DNA of 64,000 nt from Diaporthe sp. PMI_573 (taxonomy: Eukaryota; Ascomycota; Sordariomycetes; Diaporthales; Diaporthaceae): contig JAJTUP010000157.1 of NCBI GenBank assembly GCA_021399435.1, positions 1 to 64,000 on the forward strand, read 5' to 3'. Position 1 is the first letter of the stretch. Each line of letters begins with the position of its first letter. The position numbers were made by a program, and so were the translations under genes. Shown here one piece after another: positions 42,440 through 54,047 of this stretch. The notes beneath the pieces are model-generated. The model had not been told where the DNA came from. It was given only the letters and a program-made list of their open reading frames with translations, and ran no database searches.

Positions 42440-43870
42440 GCCGGTTAGGGGGCGGCCGGCTTGGCAGGGCGCTACTCTATATTCCGGAATAATTTACACT
42501 GGCCACTTCCTCCGCCTCCGCATCACGCTCGCCTGCCGTCACCAGCCGACTTCTATGAGGGTCCGAGCAGAGCTGCTAAACAGCGGCGCGGGGGCAGACC
42601 TCCACCCCTTCATCTCTCGAAGCCAACTATGAAGAAGGAAATAGACTGTTCGGGAAGTAGGATCTGCGTGCGGGATCGCAGAGGGGTCTTATGTACGAGA
42701 ATCAATCGTGGAAGGTACCAAACACATTTTCAAACAGTATCTTAACCAGGCTTTCTTCGAGGCTGAACCAGCATCTGCAGGTCAAAACCAAAGAGGCTGG
42801 TTATGTCGATAGGTAGTTGAAACTGCGGCGTGTTCGAATGTCATTCGCCCAGTCATGCGTCCAACCGAACGCGTCGACCGAGTCGCACAGAGGTGCGGCC
42901 CAGAGGTCGTCGCGTCTGCATACCCATGTCATGCTGGATCGCACCGGCCTATGGGCTGCCGAAACAAACAAAAATAAAAGGTGGTAGAAAGACCTAGAGG
43001 TTGCCTCGCTTTACGCGCCAGCGAGAAACAAAGCGACGATCCCAGCGAGGGTCCCTGGTACAGTCGTCCGTCAAAACATTCGTTCCTTCGAGGCTCGTCA
43101 CGGTAACTAATGCCAAGATCCCGATTCCTTGTGGACCAAGGTTACTAACGCACCCCGTCCTTGGTTGAGGTACTCAATGCTATCGAATACTGAGAAGTCC
43201 GGGTGAGCAATGTTGTTATCGACGGTGAAGAGATATTATCACAGGATGAAGATGACCAGCTAGATGAAGGATAACATCAGCAAGAGGACACCGACAGCGA
43301 ATGACATTAAGAAGGGGTATCGAGAATGGCCTCTGAAGTGTTGTGCTTTGCTGACGGACGGCACCCGAACGAGTCCAAGGAAATGCACTTTATTTAATGA
43401 AATTGAAATACTTAGTTATATAGAATAGATTCCTTTTTATATAAGGATTCTAGACATAGTTATGTGTTTTTTTAAATTTGGATTCCGGTTTGTGGAGAAA
43501 ATTTGAGTTGAATTTGTATGGGAAAATGCTCTTTTGTATGGGAAAAAAGGTTTCGACATAATTTGTCTAACTTTTGCAGGCATATAGTCGGAGATGTATT
43601 GAAATCCGCGTGCTCGCAAAAGATCGTGATGGGTGCTAGTAGATGAAACTGTTACTGTTCGATTTCATAGAAACGAAAAACATGTACATATTCTCTCACA
43701 AGTCGCAAAATTCGAGTGCCTTATCTATTCGATCCCGTTGTTGATCGCATACATTTATTCTGCGGAGCTGGGAGGCTTTGCTAACTGCGTGACGCATTTG
43801 AGAATCTCCCGTACAAGAGCTCTATCTTCGTATATGCATTCTCGGCACCTAGGTGATTTATTCAATCAAT
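42440..43870. other. Intergenic, decayed sequence
   Basis: About 1.4 kb. No clear gene. A short acidic open stretch near 43200-43280 is interrupted by stops. 43380-43560 is AT-rich. The 5' part of the regulator that resumes at 43872 is not found here. Confidence 0.35.
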
Positions 43871-43871
43871 A

Positions 43872-45221
43872 ATGGAAGAAAGAGACATTGACCAGCCCTG
43901 GCCGGCGGAAGTAGATGATGAATATATCACAGACAGTGGGATCCAATGGCCGCCGCCTGGAACTCCTTCCATACTCGAAGCGTCGAATGCTAATTTGAGG
44001 CTTATGCACATCCTTGCCAAGGTCGTTCGCGACATCTATCCTCCCACAGGGACGGTCGAGGGGCCGGCAGAAACGTACATGATCAGCTTTTCCAAGATCA
44101 GGGAATTGGACCAAGACCTCCGCGACTGGCAGGAACAACTTTCACCTATGTGGCGTCCCGGCCACGAGGAAGATATTCAAGTCACACGGTATGCAAACTC
44201 GGCGTCTTCATGATTAACAACGTGGTATCCTCGTCTAAACACCTCACTACCCAGGGTAAAAATCCTACTTCGCTTCACTTATGCTCATGTTCAAATGATG
44301 CTATACCGACCTTTTATTCAATACTATTCGCGTCAGATTCCATCACACGAGACGGTGGACGAGCGCTACTTTGCCCTCGCGTCAGCTGGCATCAATGTGT
44401 GCCGCAATATCATACACATCGGGCTCGAGATCCGCAAGCAGGCTGTTCTTATCGGTCCGTATTGGTTCATCACCTACACGCAATTCTTCGCGGTTCTCAG
44501 CCTACTATTATTTGTCCTGAACAACCCGAACCAGCCCGGCGTCTCGGATCTCTTTGCGGACGCCAAGCTGGGCAAAGACTGTATCTCTGGTCTGACTCAG
44601 AGAAGCCTTGCGGCGGACAGGGTGACAGTCGCACTGAACGTGAGTTCATCATCCAACAGAGTGATTAGAACGGTCAAGTACAAGACCAAAATTGACAAGT
44701 AATAGTCCCTCTTCGATCAGCTTCCTGACCAATACAAGCCGAAAAGACCTCGCCCCCATGATGGCAGACCACAAAGTCCCACAGCGAGTCGCGGCCAGTC
44801 ATCTTGTCGCCATCGAGACGAGCCAGTCCCCGCCCAGCCCCCGAGTCCTCACACCACCCAGCAGCACCAGTGGGCTCTGAATTCATTCTCCGCTGAAGAC
44901 TCTGCCACGGCAAGCCCCATGGAAGCACTCCAGGCAACCCCTACAGCACAGCTTCCTGGGCACGCATCAAGGCCGTTCCAAGACGATTTCATGGACTTTC
45001 TCTTGGAGGACCCCTTTGCATACCCTTTGATGCCCGGCGTGGGCCTTGCAGAAAACGAGCTCGCTGCTTTCCCTGAAGATAGTCTGCGGCTTCCACTCTA
45101 TAACACCGAGGTGGATATTGAAGGACAGCTCCTTGACGTCCATGTGCCAGATTTGCAGAATATTCCGCCACTGGCGATATCCCCGCCCAATGTTCCACTT
45201 GACCCCTCGGTTGGGCCTTGA
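43872..45221 (+). pseudogene. Zn2Cys6-type transcription factor, N-terminal half missing
   Basis: C-terminal portion of a fungal-specific transcription factor (Fungal_trans middle-homology domain). Exons 43872-44188, 44255-44639 and 44706-45221 join in frame (405 residues if begun at ATG 43872). It opens with EERDIDQPWPAEVDDEYIT, a block that normally lies in the middle of the domain after the RALGRP-type motif. It continues with FTYAHVQMMLYRPFIQY and ends in an acidic/Pro-rich tail that may be an activation domain. The zinc cluster, linker and first half of the domain are absent upstream of about 43870, so ATG 43872 is probably internal. The retained part has no stops. Confidence 0.72.
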
Positions 45222-45360
45222 AATTCGTAGCCCGGGTCGATGACGAGTGGGAGGACAACCAGCTGCAACCAAGTCGCTAACCATTTCTTCTGTGCTTACA
45301 ATGCTTGATACTTGATGTAACGTTATTTCTAATCAAACTATCTAATACATGCAAAACATG

Positions 45361-46738
45361 TTAAAGGTGCAGCATATTGTAGGAAGTAGCAAAAACCTCA
45401 TACGTTGCTTGGATTGGGGCAACGACGCTGTCATAGAATTGTTGCCGGAACTTTGGGGCGTTGAAGTCGATCTGGGAATTTTGACCCTGAAAGTCGCACT
45501 TAACACATCTCTGTGCTGCGTATCCGTAGGAATCACCAGCTTCCCGGTAAACCTCGTCGAGTCTTGTCCTTAATTCAGATGTCTCTGCGGCAACGATACT
45601 CTCCACTGAATCCGCGCCGAAAGCCTGATTGGTCCCTAGTTCGACCAGGAGAATTCCGAGTGCGCAGATGGTTCGGTTGGGAATTGACTGTCGTACAATG
45701 TCTTCGCAAGCCAGTTCGGCGCCTGGGGCATCGGATATAACATAGGAAGTACAAGGCGTATTGGAAAGCATAGTCTGGCTCACGGTGCTCTTTTCATGGA
45801 AAACTTTCAACTGATCTGTATCCCACAGCTCGCCTAGCCAACGGCTGCCTCCGAGATGCAATACAGCCCAAGCTATCGAAGCTGCCATTCGATATCGCTC
45901 CTTCGCAGAAAATCGTGGATATGAATGTGGCCCTATATGGGAGTCTTGATTCGCCAATAACTTTTTGAGCGGGATGGTCCTGACGATTGCGGGGGATTTC
46001 TTGGAGGCTCGCTTTAGCATGAACTCTACATCATTTAATTCGAGAGAAGCCGGCAGCGATCCGAAGGCTTCATCGTTAGTGCCGGGTTTCTCGAGCTCAG
46101 CACATAGTTTTTTTATCCATGTCTTCGTAGGAACCGGTGAATCCGGCTGGCGGTCTAGTAGTTGATGTCAGTTAAAGAATCAGCATACTTAAGTATGAAT
46201 AATGACACTTACAGGGTGGTGAAGGCGTCTGTGGTGTTTGTGAGCGCTGTGAGCGCTGTGACAGCTGTGTCTTATGGAACGGACTAGGAGTCCGGAGCAA
46301 CTTGAGACGTACTGAAGACGTGCTGGCTGGGATATCTGAAGCGCGAGTTGAGTTTTGGGCATTCAGCAAATTCTATGAATAAGGTGGACAACGTGGACTT
46401 AGTTCAGAGACCGAAGCATGGAACCTTCTCCAAGACTGACTGCCCTTGTCCGGATGAGCGTCTGTTCTATGCAAAAGCGCGAGCGAAAAGCTTTTGGATG
46501 CAGAGACGTTCGGATCGATCCAGTTCAAGTCAATGCTAGCTTCATGCGCAAACACGCTACCACATGTCGTGCTAGATTCGACAGCGCGGTGTAAAGAATC
46601 CAATGACAGCCGTATCGAATCGCAGTTGCCACGATTGAATCGATGTCGTACCTTCTCAACGCTGTAGCTGTCATCTTGTGCAGGTACCTCGGCCTTCTCT
46701 ACGCAGTTTCTAAGGTCTTCTTTCCAAGCCATTCAGTG
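45361..46738 (-). pseudogene. DUF7580-like (HeLo-associated) protein, 5' truncated with in-frame stop
   Basis: C-terminal region with YRMAASIAWAVLHLGGSRWL, ELWDTDQLKVFHE and CALGILLVELGTNQAF, the pattern of DUF7580, which in fungi often sits behind HeLo/prion-inhibition-type N-termini. An exon from about 46738 to 46216 joins by an intron (about 46215-46155) to the last exon, ending at 45361. An in-frame TAG at 46375-46373 interrupts the upper exon. The N-terminus is cut off at about 46738, where hAT copy 3 begins. A relation to regulated-cell-death proteins is family-level inference only, as no HeLo domain is present here. Confidence 0.55.
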
Positions 46739-46739
46739 C

Positions 46740-48755
46740 AGTTGCTTGGGCAGAGACGAAGCAGTTGGCTCTGGCATGCAATCCTGCCATTGAAGACCTT
46801 CTGATCACCACCAGAGACCAAGCCATGGCCATCATTGTGACCAACTTTGATTTGTACAGTGTCCAGCTTATGAGCATGTTTGAGGTATCCCAATCCATGA
46901 TCCACTTCTCTACTGATCTTTGGACATCTCCACACCGCCATGGAATGCTAGCAGTGTGTGCCCAATGGGTGGATGACAGCTTCAAGCTCAGAAAGGCACT
47001 TTTGGGCCTGCCAGAGTGTCAATTCAGCCACAGTGGAGAGTCTCAGGCAGCCTTGATCATGAAGGTACCCAACAAGTTTGGCATCAAACGGATTGGTTAC
47101 CACACGGGCGACAATGCCACCTCCAATGACACATGCCTAGTGTCATTGGCAGCCAAATTGAAGGCAGAACATCAGGTATGTTGCTCTGTAACCAGGCCTG
47201 GGGCCTTGCTGAAATGGAACAGATTGAATTCAACCCCAAAACACGTCGAATCCGTTGCCTTGGCCATATCATCAACCTCTCTCTACAGTCATTCCTTCTT
47301 GCCAAGTCCAAAGAAGCTACCACTGCAGCTTTGGAGGCCAGCATTGACAATGATGAGGTAGATCTGGTGGGGAATTTTACCACCAGGCTGATGGAAACCC
47401 CCCAAGAAGTACCAGATGAACCCAGCAGAAAGGCCAAAAGATCCAGACCCACCCCAAGGGCCAGCCAGCAGGCCAGCCAACCGACTGTCATTGATGAAGA
47501 TTTCACTGGCTGGCAGGGCATTCCTGCTCTCCAGAAGCTCCATGACCTTGCCGTGTGGCTTCGCAGCTCATCAATCCACAGTGACCTGTGGAATGAAGCT
47601 GTAGGACTCAAGCTGGGAATTGACAATGTCACCAGATGGTCATCCTGGCACAAGGTGATCGGCAATGCCATCCAGAAGCAACCTCAGATCAGCCAGTTCT
47701 TGCTCCAGCATGATGCTGAACTGGCAGAAACGGTTCTGAACGGTTCTGATTGGGATTTGCTCCGCAAAACCCACAAGTTCCTTGGTCCATTTGCCTCTGC
47801 CACTCTGTATGCTGAAGGTGGTCCCTCTTCTGTGTCCCAAACTCTTTACTTGATGGATGCCCTGCTCAGCCACTACGAGAAGGCAAAGCAATGGTATCAG
47901 GAACCAGAACATCTGGATAAGAAGATGCTCCATGCCATTGAGATGGGCTGGTTTGTCCTGAACAAGTACTACAGCCTGACTGAAGGTGTTCCAGCCTATG
48001 CAGCAGCATTGCTGCTTGACCCATCCAAAAGACTGGCATACATCAGGAAAAACTGGCCTTCCAAATGGCATAGAACAGCCATCTCTGATGCCAAAGGCTT
48101 ATGGGAGACAGAATACAAGGGCATTGAAGTTCCAGAGCAACCAGATACCTCTGCAATGCCGCCACCTTCCCAAACGAAAGATGAAGAACTGGAGAGCATC
48201 TTTGACTCAATCAATCCGGAGACAAGACCGCAGATCCGCTTTGCTGATGATCTGGAGGACTATATGATCCAGGATCCTGTCAAAATTGACTGTACTCCTC
48301 TCCAATGGTGGTGCAAATCTGAGAACAGGAAGCAGTGTCCAAGACCCAGTCAGATGGCCATTGACATCCTCTCCATTCCTCCTGAGTCTGCTGAACCAGA
48401 GAGGGCTTTCTCTGGTGCTCGGAGGACAGCGTCATGGGATCGCCTCAGGATGAAGCCTCAGACACTGGAACAGATTGAATGCATTGGTAACTGGCTCAGG
48501 GAAGAGTTGATTGTACCATATGCCAAGGGAGGACAAGGTCTGGAGTTGGTTGAGCTCCCTGCCATATCTCTGGAGGATGATGATGGTTCCATAGACTCTG
48601 AATGACATCCAGAAAGTCTATTTGATTGGTATTGAGGCCAGAATTTCCTCAGTTGTGTATGACTCATGAGTTACTCATGAGTATAACTCATACTCACTCA
48701 TCAACCCCCAGATTGATGAGTAACTCATATCTACAAGTATGCTCAGTGGTGGGTG
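46740..48755 (+). mobile_element. hAT copy 3, 5' end missing, one frameshift
   Basis: Reads as a hAT transposase from the catalytic core onward. MIHFSTDLWTSPHRHGMLAV carries the first Asp and YHTGDNATSND the second. After a frameshift near 47175-47200 it continues FNPKTRRIRCLGHIINLSLQ in the next frame. The rest is open, including YAAALLLDPSKR and the C-terminal domain PPESAEPERAFSGARRTASW, to a stop at 48605. The BED finger and 5' terminus are missing; sequence begins abruptly at about 46740 beside the DUF7580-like fragment. The 3' region (48655-48735) has clustered ACTCATGAGT motifs in both orientations, and the terminus is probably near 48755. Confidence 0.8.
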
Positions 48756-49606
48756 TAAGGCTAAGGAATTTGAAGAATTGTTGGGTTCTGCTGAAAACAA
48801 CGGTCTTTGCGATGTAATTTTGGCTTTGTATTTCGACTCAGAATGTCCAAGGGGTAAAGGAAAAGGAAGCCATGTCACAAAGATGGTCCCTCCTTATATT
48901 TTCCAGAAACTAGAAATTCAACTGTAATAACTACAAAACTTGCATTTTTCTTTTCTCTGTGACATTTTGCCAGGATTAGCTATGATAGCACACGAGTCAG
49001 TAAAGACAGACTGACTAATATTCCCCCCCGGCTCGGCGCCGAAGAAATGGGGCTCTGGCACTTGCAAAAGACAGACAACCCATGTAGTTCGTGTGTTTCT
49101 CGGCGTTGTGGACTGCTTGCTGTCTAAGCAGCCGCGGCTTCTCCACGTTAACGTAACTTATCTGGAATTTGTTGATTAGTGAACTTGCTGACTACTCCTG
49201 ATCTTGTTTACTACTGATCCAAATTACATAGAACAACCTGATAAAATGCAACAAGCGTACCTCGGATTGGAAAGGGATTATTCCATGGCTGATTAATTGT
49301 TTTTTTACCTCTGGAGGCAGCTCGCCACCGTCAGCGAGTAAGTAGTTCCTGACACTGAAAAGAGACTAGAGCTTCAAATCCCACTAGCCACCCAATGAAT
49401 CGTATATCGCGATGTGTTGTTTAAATAAGTGACGGCACCACTGGCTTCGGATAACAAAAGCTATTCAAAGAGAAGACAGCCCAGCTTCATCCTACCAAGC
49501 CTCTTCATTAGCAGCATACCTCAAAACTTCGCATTTGACGATTTTGTCCACCAACACAGACACTTGCGAGCAAACAATTTAACACCACCACCCGGCCAAC
49601 AACAGA
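48756..49606. other. Promoter and 5' region of the NmrA-like gene
   Basis: About 850 bp. TTTAAATAAG at about 49420 is a TATA-like element, and a CA-rich leader precedes the ATG at 49607. No repeat or RNA gene was recognised. Confidence 0.4.
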
Positions 49607-50533
49607 ATGTCTGGACAACAGGGACGCAAGATCGCCATGGTTGGCGCCAGCGGCAGCATTGGCCGCCTCACCCTCCAGGCCCTCCGCGAAAAGGGCATCC
49701 ACACTCTCACTGTGCTCAGTCGCGCAGCGTCCTCCGCCACCTTCCCCTCCGACGTGATCGTCAAAAAGGGCGATTATTCGGACGAGTCCTTCCTAGTCTC
49801 AGCCTTCCGGGGCCAGGACGTCGTCGTACTGCAACTCAGCATGGACAGCTACTTGAACGACCAGGCGCCGCTCATCCGTGCAGCAGCCAAGGCAGGCGTC
49901 AAATGGTTGCTGCCCACGGAGTTCGGCTCCGACCCCGCGCCGTCTAAGTTGCTCGAAGCCAACACCATGGTCAAAGACAAGAAGAAGGTCCGTGACCTTG
50001 TCGAGGAGCTGAGCATGAACTGGATCGTCGTTGTGACCAATCCGTGGTTTGACTGGTCTCTCGCACGGGGCTTTTGGGGCATTGACATTGGGAAGCGATC
50101 TGCGAAGCTTTTCGATGGCGGCGAGGCCAAATTTGTGACGACCACGATCGGCACCGTCGCCAAGGCCACCGCTGGTCTTCTGAGCTTGCCTCAGTCTGAC
50201 TTCGAGGCGTTCCGGAACAGGCCGGTGTATCTCAAGTCGTTCCACATCAGTCAGCGGGACATGTTTGACAGTATCCTGCGCGCGACGGGCACCGAGGAGA
50301 AGGACTGGGATGTTGAGGTACTGGATGCCGCTGCCGTTGTTGCTGACTGTGAGGAGAAGCGTGAGCAGGGCGATGAATATTCTAAGCTAGTTGCGTTTAT
50401 GGTTGCCCACATGCGCGAGGGCTGGGGTGGCGACTATAACGACAAGGTAACAGATATGGGTAAGCTTGGTGTTTCGGAGGAAAGTTTCGACAAGGTTGTT
50501 GCAGCAGTTGTTAAGGAAGTTGGTAGCCATTAA
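49607..50533 (+). CDS. NmrA-like / isoflavone-reductase-type NAD(P)-binding protein
   Basis: Single-exon, intact 308-residue protein of the atypical short-chain dehydrogenase group (NmrA/isoflavone reductase-like), cytosolic. The N-terminal Rossmann motif is IAMVGASGSIGRLTLQAL (GxxGxxG). VIVKKGDYSDESFLVSAFRGQDVVV follows, the second-strand and helix pattern of the family. NWIVVVTNPWFDW and VYLKSFHISQRDMFD fit the substrate-domain positions. These proteins act either as reductases on aromatic metabolites or as redox sensors; the sequence alone does not decide. Codon use is GC-rich and host-like. It lies between two hAT fragments but is itself undamaged. Confidence 0.9.
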   Translation: MSGQQGRKIAMVGASGSIGRLTLQALREKGIHTLTVLSRAASSATFPSDVIVKKGDYSDESFLVSAFRGQDVVVLQLSMDSYLNDQAPLIRAAAKAGVKWLLPTEFGSDPAPSKLLEANTMVKDKKKVRDLVEELSMNWIVVVTNPWFDWSLARGFWGIDIGKRSAKLFDGGEAKFVTTTIGTVAKATAGLLSLPQSDFEAFRNRPVYLKSFHISQRDMFDSILRATGTEEKDWDVEVLDAAAVVADCEEKREQGDEYSKLVAFMVAHMREGWGGDYNDKVTDMGKLGVSEESFDKVVAAVVKEVGSH

Positions 50534-50609
50534 GTACATTATAGTGGTTTATAGTGTAGAGATAAATTATGTTATTCTATTAAAACAGAAATACTATACT
50601 GATTTATAG

Positions 50610-51030
50610 GCGTGCACTGGGTTGACTCAGGCTGGCGATCCATTCCATTTCCATCCACGCAGCCTCTAGTAGAGTGGATGGACGTCCATTTGGGTCCACC
50701 TCTAATGGAATGGATGGAAATGGACGCCAAGAGTAGGGCCCGTGGAATGGATGGACATGGAATAGAAACACGTGGACGCTAGCTATAAAGGGACGGTACA
50801 CGTGATCCTCCCCCCTGTTGCCTCGCGGGCTTCCGCAAAGCTCAACTCAGCCAACAGATCGGCCCCTGGCGCCTTGACTTCTTCAAGAAGCTTATCTGTA
50901 CTCTTGATATATCCTCCACGAAGCCATGATCTCACTGTCTGTGTCATCCCGATCGTACTAGCGTCCAGCCTAGCCCGTTCGTCTCGAACCATTCGCCCGC
51001 ATGTTGATGGGGGGGGGGGCGGCGGGAAAA
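50610..51030 (-). mobile_element. hAT copy 4, 3' terminal fragment
   Basis: The only coding part left is the end of the dimerisation domain (DERARLDASTIGMTQTVRSW) and a tail to a stop at 50783. Below it, 50610-50780 is packed with ATGGATGGA / TCCATTCCATTTCC motifs in both orientations, a hAT-type subterminal region. The end is probably near CACTGGGTTGACTCAGG (about 50613). The inner break, beside a G9 run at 51010-51018, joins directly to TRK coding sequence on the same strand, so the transposase tail is read in frame with the transporter. Confidence 0.75.
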
Positions 51031-53101
51031 GATAGGGATGACACTGACGAATGCTGATAGCTATTGGAAGAATGGCGATGTACATCATGACGAGGAGGCT
51101 GAATTGGACAGCCGGGTTGATTTCGGCGAGATTCAACGTCGAGGTACCTGTGTGGCGAGAAGACGCTGCCTGAAATAGGGCAGAGAGGATTCGTGGGCCC
51201 ATCGGAAGGTCGTTCACGGCTGGGTTGTCCAGATCTAGGACGACAATAAGCAGCACGTCAACGAAGTTTAGTGCAGCAATTATCCCGAATAGAATCCAGG
51301 TTGGGTGACTGGGAAACAACAGGGTGTAACATCGGCGTGGATGGTCGAGGAGAAACTTCAATGCTGCCTTTGTGGGCTTGTTGGAAGGCGTCAATTTGTA
51401 CGTGACCCATATGCAGAAGCGCAGCACCACTGGGTAGCAGGTGTTGCCGGCAAAAGCCAAAAAGGTCATGAGCAACATGGGCCATGTGGCGTCCTTGAAT
51501 GTGATCATGGAGTCCGGAGTCAATGTGAAGCCGAGGTTGTTGATCATGGTCTGTGAAGAATAAAACGCCCTTTTCAACGGCTTCAGCAACGACGACGCGT
51601 AGAATGTGGCAAGATGGAAACAAACAGAATAACTTACCACCAAGTCTTGTCTTGGCCGCACTCCGCCAGCCAGTCTGTGTACTTTGACGGAGCAGTATGG
51701 ATCCATGGGAGCAAGCTAATTACACCGAGGAAATGCAGCCCGAGATAATATCCTAACGTGGAGCTCGTCAATATCGAAGCCAACACAATGGCACCCCAGA
51801 CATACCGCAAACGATTTTGAGGAGCAGCTTCAGCGCCGTATACTCAATACCACCCAGCGTTTCCGCGTCTTCGGCTGTCAGGTCATGGAACTGCGAGTTC
51901 CTGCCAATAGTCACTTGTTTGGAAAGTCCCGGCAGATTATTGGGCCTTGGATGTTGCGAAGTACTCGAGAGCCTCCGCTCCGCACTGGGTCGAGATCCTA
52001 GCACAAACATGGATCCGGCGGCATTCTCGATCGATTTAGCCGCGGATATGGCGGGGCCTTCGTTGCCAACATACTTTCGTTGTTTAAGCATGGAGGCAGT
52101 CTCTCCTGTCGTTCGAGAAGGCTTTACTTCATCTTGACCTGCGCAAGAGGGGAGAAATTAGCATGACTGCCGCGAGGAACTCGTATTTCACTCACCTTCA
52201 TCGGCTGGCTCGGTTTCCCGAAGGCGCTTCTCTATAAATGGCTGGCCTATCTCTTTGGTCAGACTTCCATGAATGAATGGCATGTGGTAGCCACATCAAG
52301 ACCCCCAGCGTCGCGACTAACCGTTGTCACGCTCCAATGGAGGTGGTATGTAGTATTCCGTGCTGGAGGACTTCGGTCGTTTATAATCAGAGTCGCTCGA
52401 AGTAGGGCCACTTGGATCAGCCGAGGAGACAACTTCTCCATCACTCGTAACCCGCTTTGCTTCACTGTACCACCCATTAGGCGCGCTCAACTTTGCAGGA
52501 GGTTGTGGCATGACCTACTTCACGGCCGAGGGATCATCTGGGGTCCTTTTGTGCCCCTCTAAGTCCTCGTCGCGTCTCAGTGAGAAAACCACGCCCTTTG
52601 GAGTCGGCCGGGGGTTGGATTGAGCTGAAAAGAAGCTATTCTATCAGCGCCCATCTTGCCTTGGGGGGAAACAGGGAGAACTTGCCAGAGGCGTTGAGCT
52701 TCTTTCTGAACCAGAAAATCCGGGCCACAACCACCATGATATTTACGAAGCCCAGATTGGTAATGGTTGGGATGATGTATAGGAAGACTTGCTGATATGT
52801 CCTCAGAGCTTTCACGTCGACACTTGAGAATTCCATATTAGCCACGCTTTAAACTCAGTACAAAACGTTTTCAACACACGTATTGAGGCCGGATTCAGTT
52901 GAAGCGCTTGCACCAAAGAAGTAGGCATCGATGGCAGCGATGTTTCCCTCTGGGGTGAGGACCACCAGACCAAGAAGACCACACAATATGATCCACGCAT
53001 CTGCCGGTCATTGCGTCAGCGAACCGGACGCATTCTGCCAGAGATGGAGAAACTTGATACTGACAGTGAAGCGTAATGAAATTGAGATGTGGTTTCCACA
53101 T
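51030..53101 (-). pseudogene. TRK-type potassium transporter, 3' truncated with premature stop
   Basis: Plasma-membrane K+ uptake protein of the Trk/HKT family. From ATG 53101 (MWKPHLNFITLHY) spliced exons read AWIILCGLLGLVVLTPEGN, ASASTESGLNTVDVKALRTY (selectivity-filter region of the first pore loop) and PTITNLGFVNIMVVVARIFW. A cytoplasmic loop follows, then GYYLGLHFLGVISLLPW, INNLGFTLTPDSMITF (second filter-type loop), AGNTCYPVVLRFCIWV and FQAASSRHTGTSTLNLAEIN. A GC-AG intron is needed after KKLNAS. An in-frame TAG lies at 52517-52515 in the loop. After IAILPIAISIR the gene stops at the hAT fragment, so the last pore repeat and tail are lost. Clearly non-functional, although most exons retain frame. 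Confidence 0.82.
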
Positions 53102-53471
53102 GGCTCCCACGTATGAAGCGCGGGATGAACTGGTTCTGATGAGAGAGGCAAATTAATATGAGGCGAATGAGACGGGGAGGAAAACAGCCTAGGAAAAGCT
53201 GTGTAACAAACTGATAGTGATTTGGAGCTGTTTCAGGCCCGTCATGAAACGTACTCAGTGCAGAACTGTTCCAGGAGCCCACGTGCCAAGGGTCGTATTT
53301 GGTTGCTGGGCCGAAGAGTGGCGGCAGTCGAGACATGACAGTCCTACGTACGGTACTTTATATGTAAAAGACTTGGCATGAGGGGAATGCAATAAATGGC
53401 GCAGCTCTAGGCTTGAAGGAGCACCTGATGGTGGGCATCAAGCCCTGAAGGGATCAGAACAAGAGGAAGGG

Positions 53472-53501
53472 TTTTTTTTTTTTTTTTGGGGGGGGGGGGG
53501 G
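53472..53501. repeat. T16-G14 homopolymer junction
   Basis: Sixteen T followed directly by fourteen G. Sequencing length may be unreliable here. It could mark a retrotransposition tail or slippage at a rearrangement point. Confidence 0.85.
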
Positions 53502-53699
53502 TTTGTGGCGGCTGAGATCAGCCTTGCGCGAAAGCAACTGTCCCATATCAAGGCCAATAGACAAATTGAAACATATTTATATACTTGAGGTGTTTCGTAT
53601 CATTCTTACGGATTCCAATTCATATTCGACTTTGAATTCCCTCAACTGCGTCCCTCTAACCTACAGAAAATCTGCAGGCTTGTTACCTGTGTTGATACG

Positions 53700-53992
53700 T
53701 TCTTGTTCTTCGGCGGATCTTGATAAGAACCTAGGGGACATTGAAGGCGATAGAATGGAGAGACTCGAGGCATACTGTGCCTGGAATCTGCAACATGTTA
53801 AGAGCGATCAATGGACACAAGCCCTGCAGGCTGCGAATCAATTCGCGTTGGATCAGTTTCTCGAACTGAATTCCATCCTCCAGCATCCAAAAGTCGCTGC
53901 AGATTTAATGGTCAAGGGCGGAGTGAAACCTGGCATTGCGCTGCAGTTTGTGAGCAGCATCAGGAGATTGCAACAAGAGACAGAGAAGCCTT
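53700..53992 (+). pseudogene. Fragment of an unknown fungal protein
   Basis: The open stretch MERLEAYCAWNLQHVKSDQW, followed by FLELNSILQHPKVAADLMV, GVKPGIALQFVSSIRRLQQE and a stop at 53992, looks like a helical C-terminal SAM-like segment of an uncharacterised fungal protein. I cannot name the family, and nothing upstream belongs with it. Confidence 0.3.
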
Positions 53993-54047
53993 GAAGCACA
54001 AGAGAGAGGTTCTTATTGTATTAGGTACCCAACCTTTGATAGTACGT

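Noticed and set aside
3188..48605. Treating all hAT copies as one family
   Set aside because: C-terminal sequences and subterminal motifs differ clearly between copies 1, 2, 3, 4 and 5.
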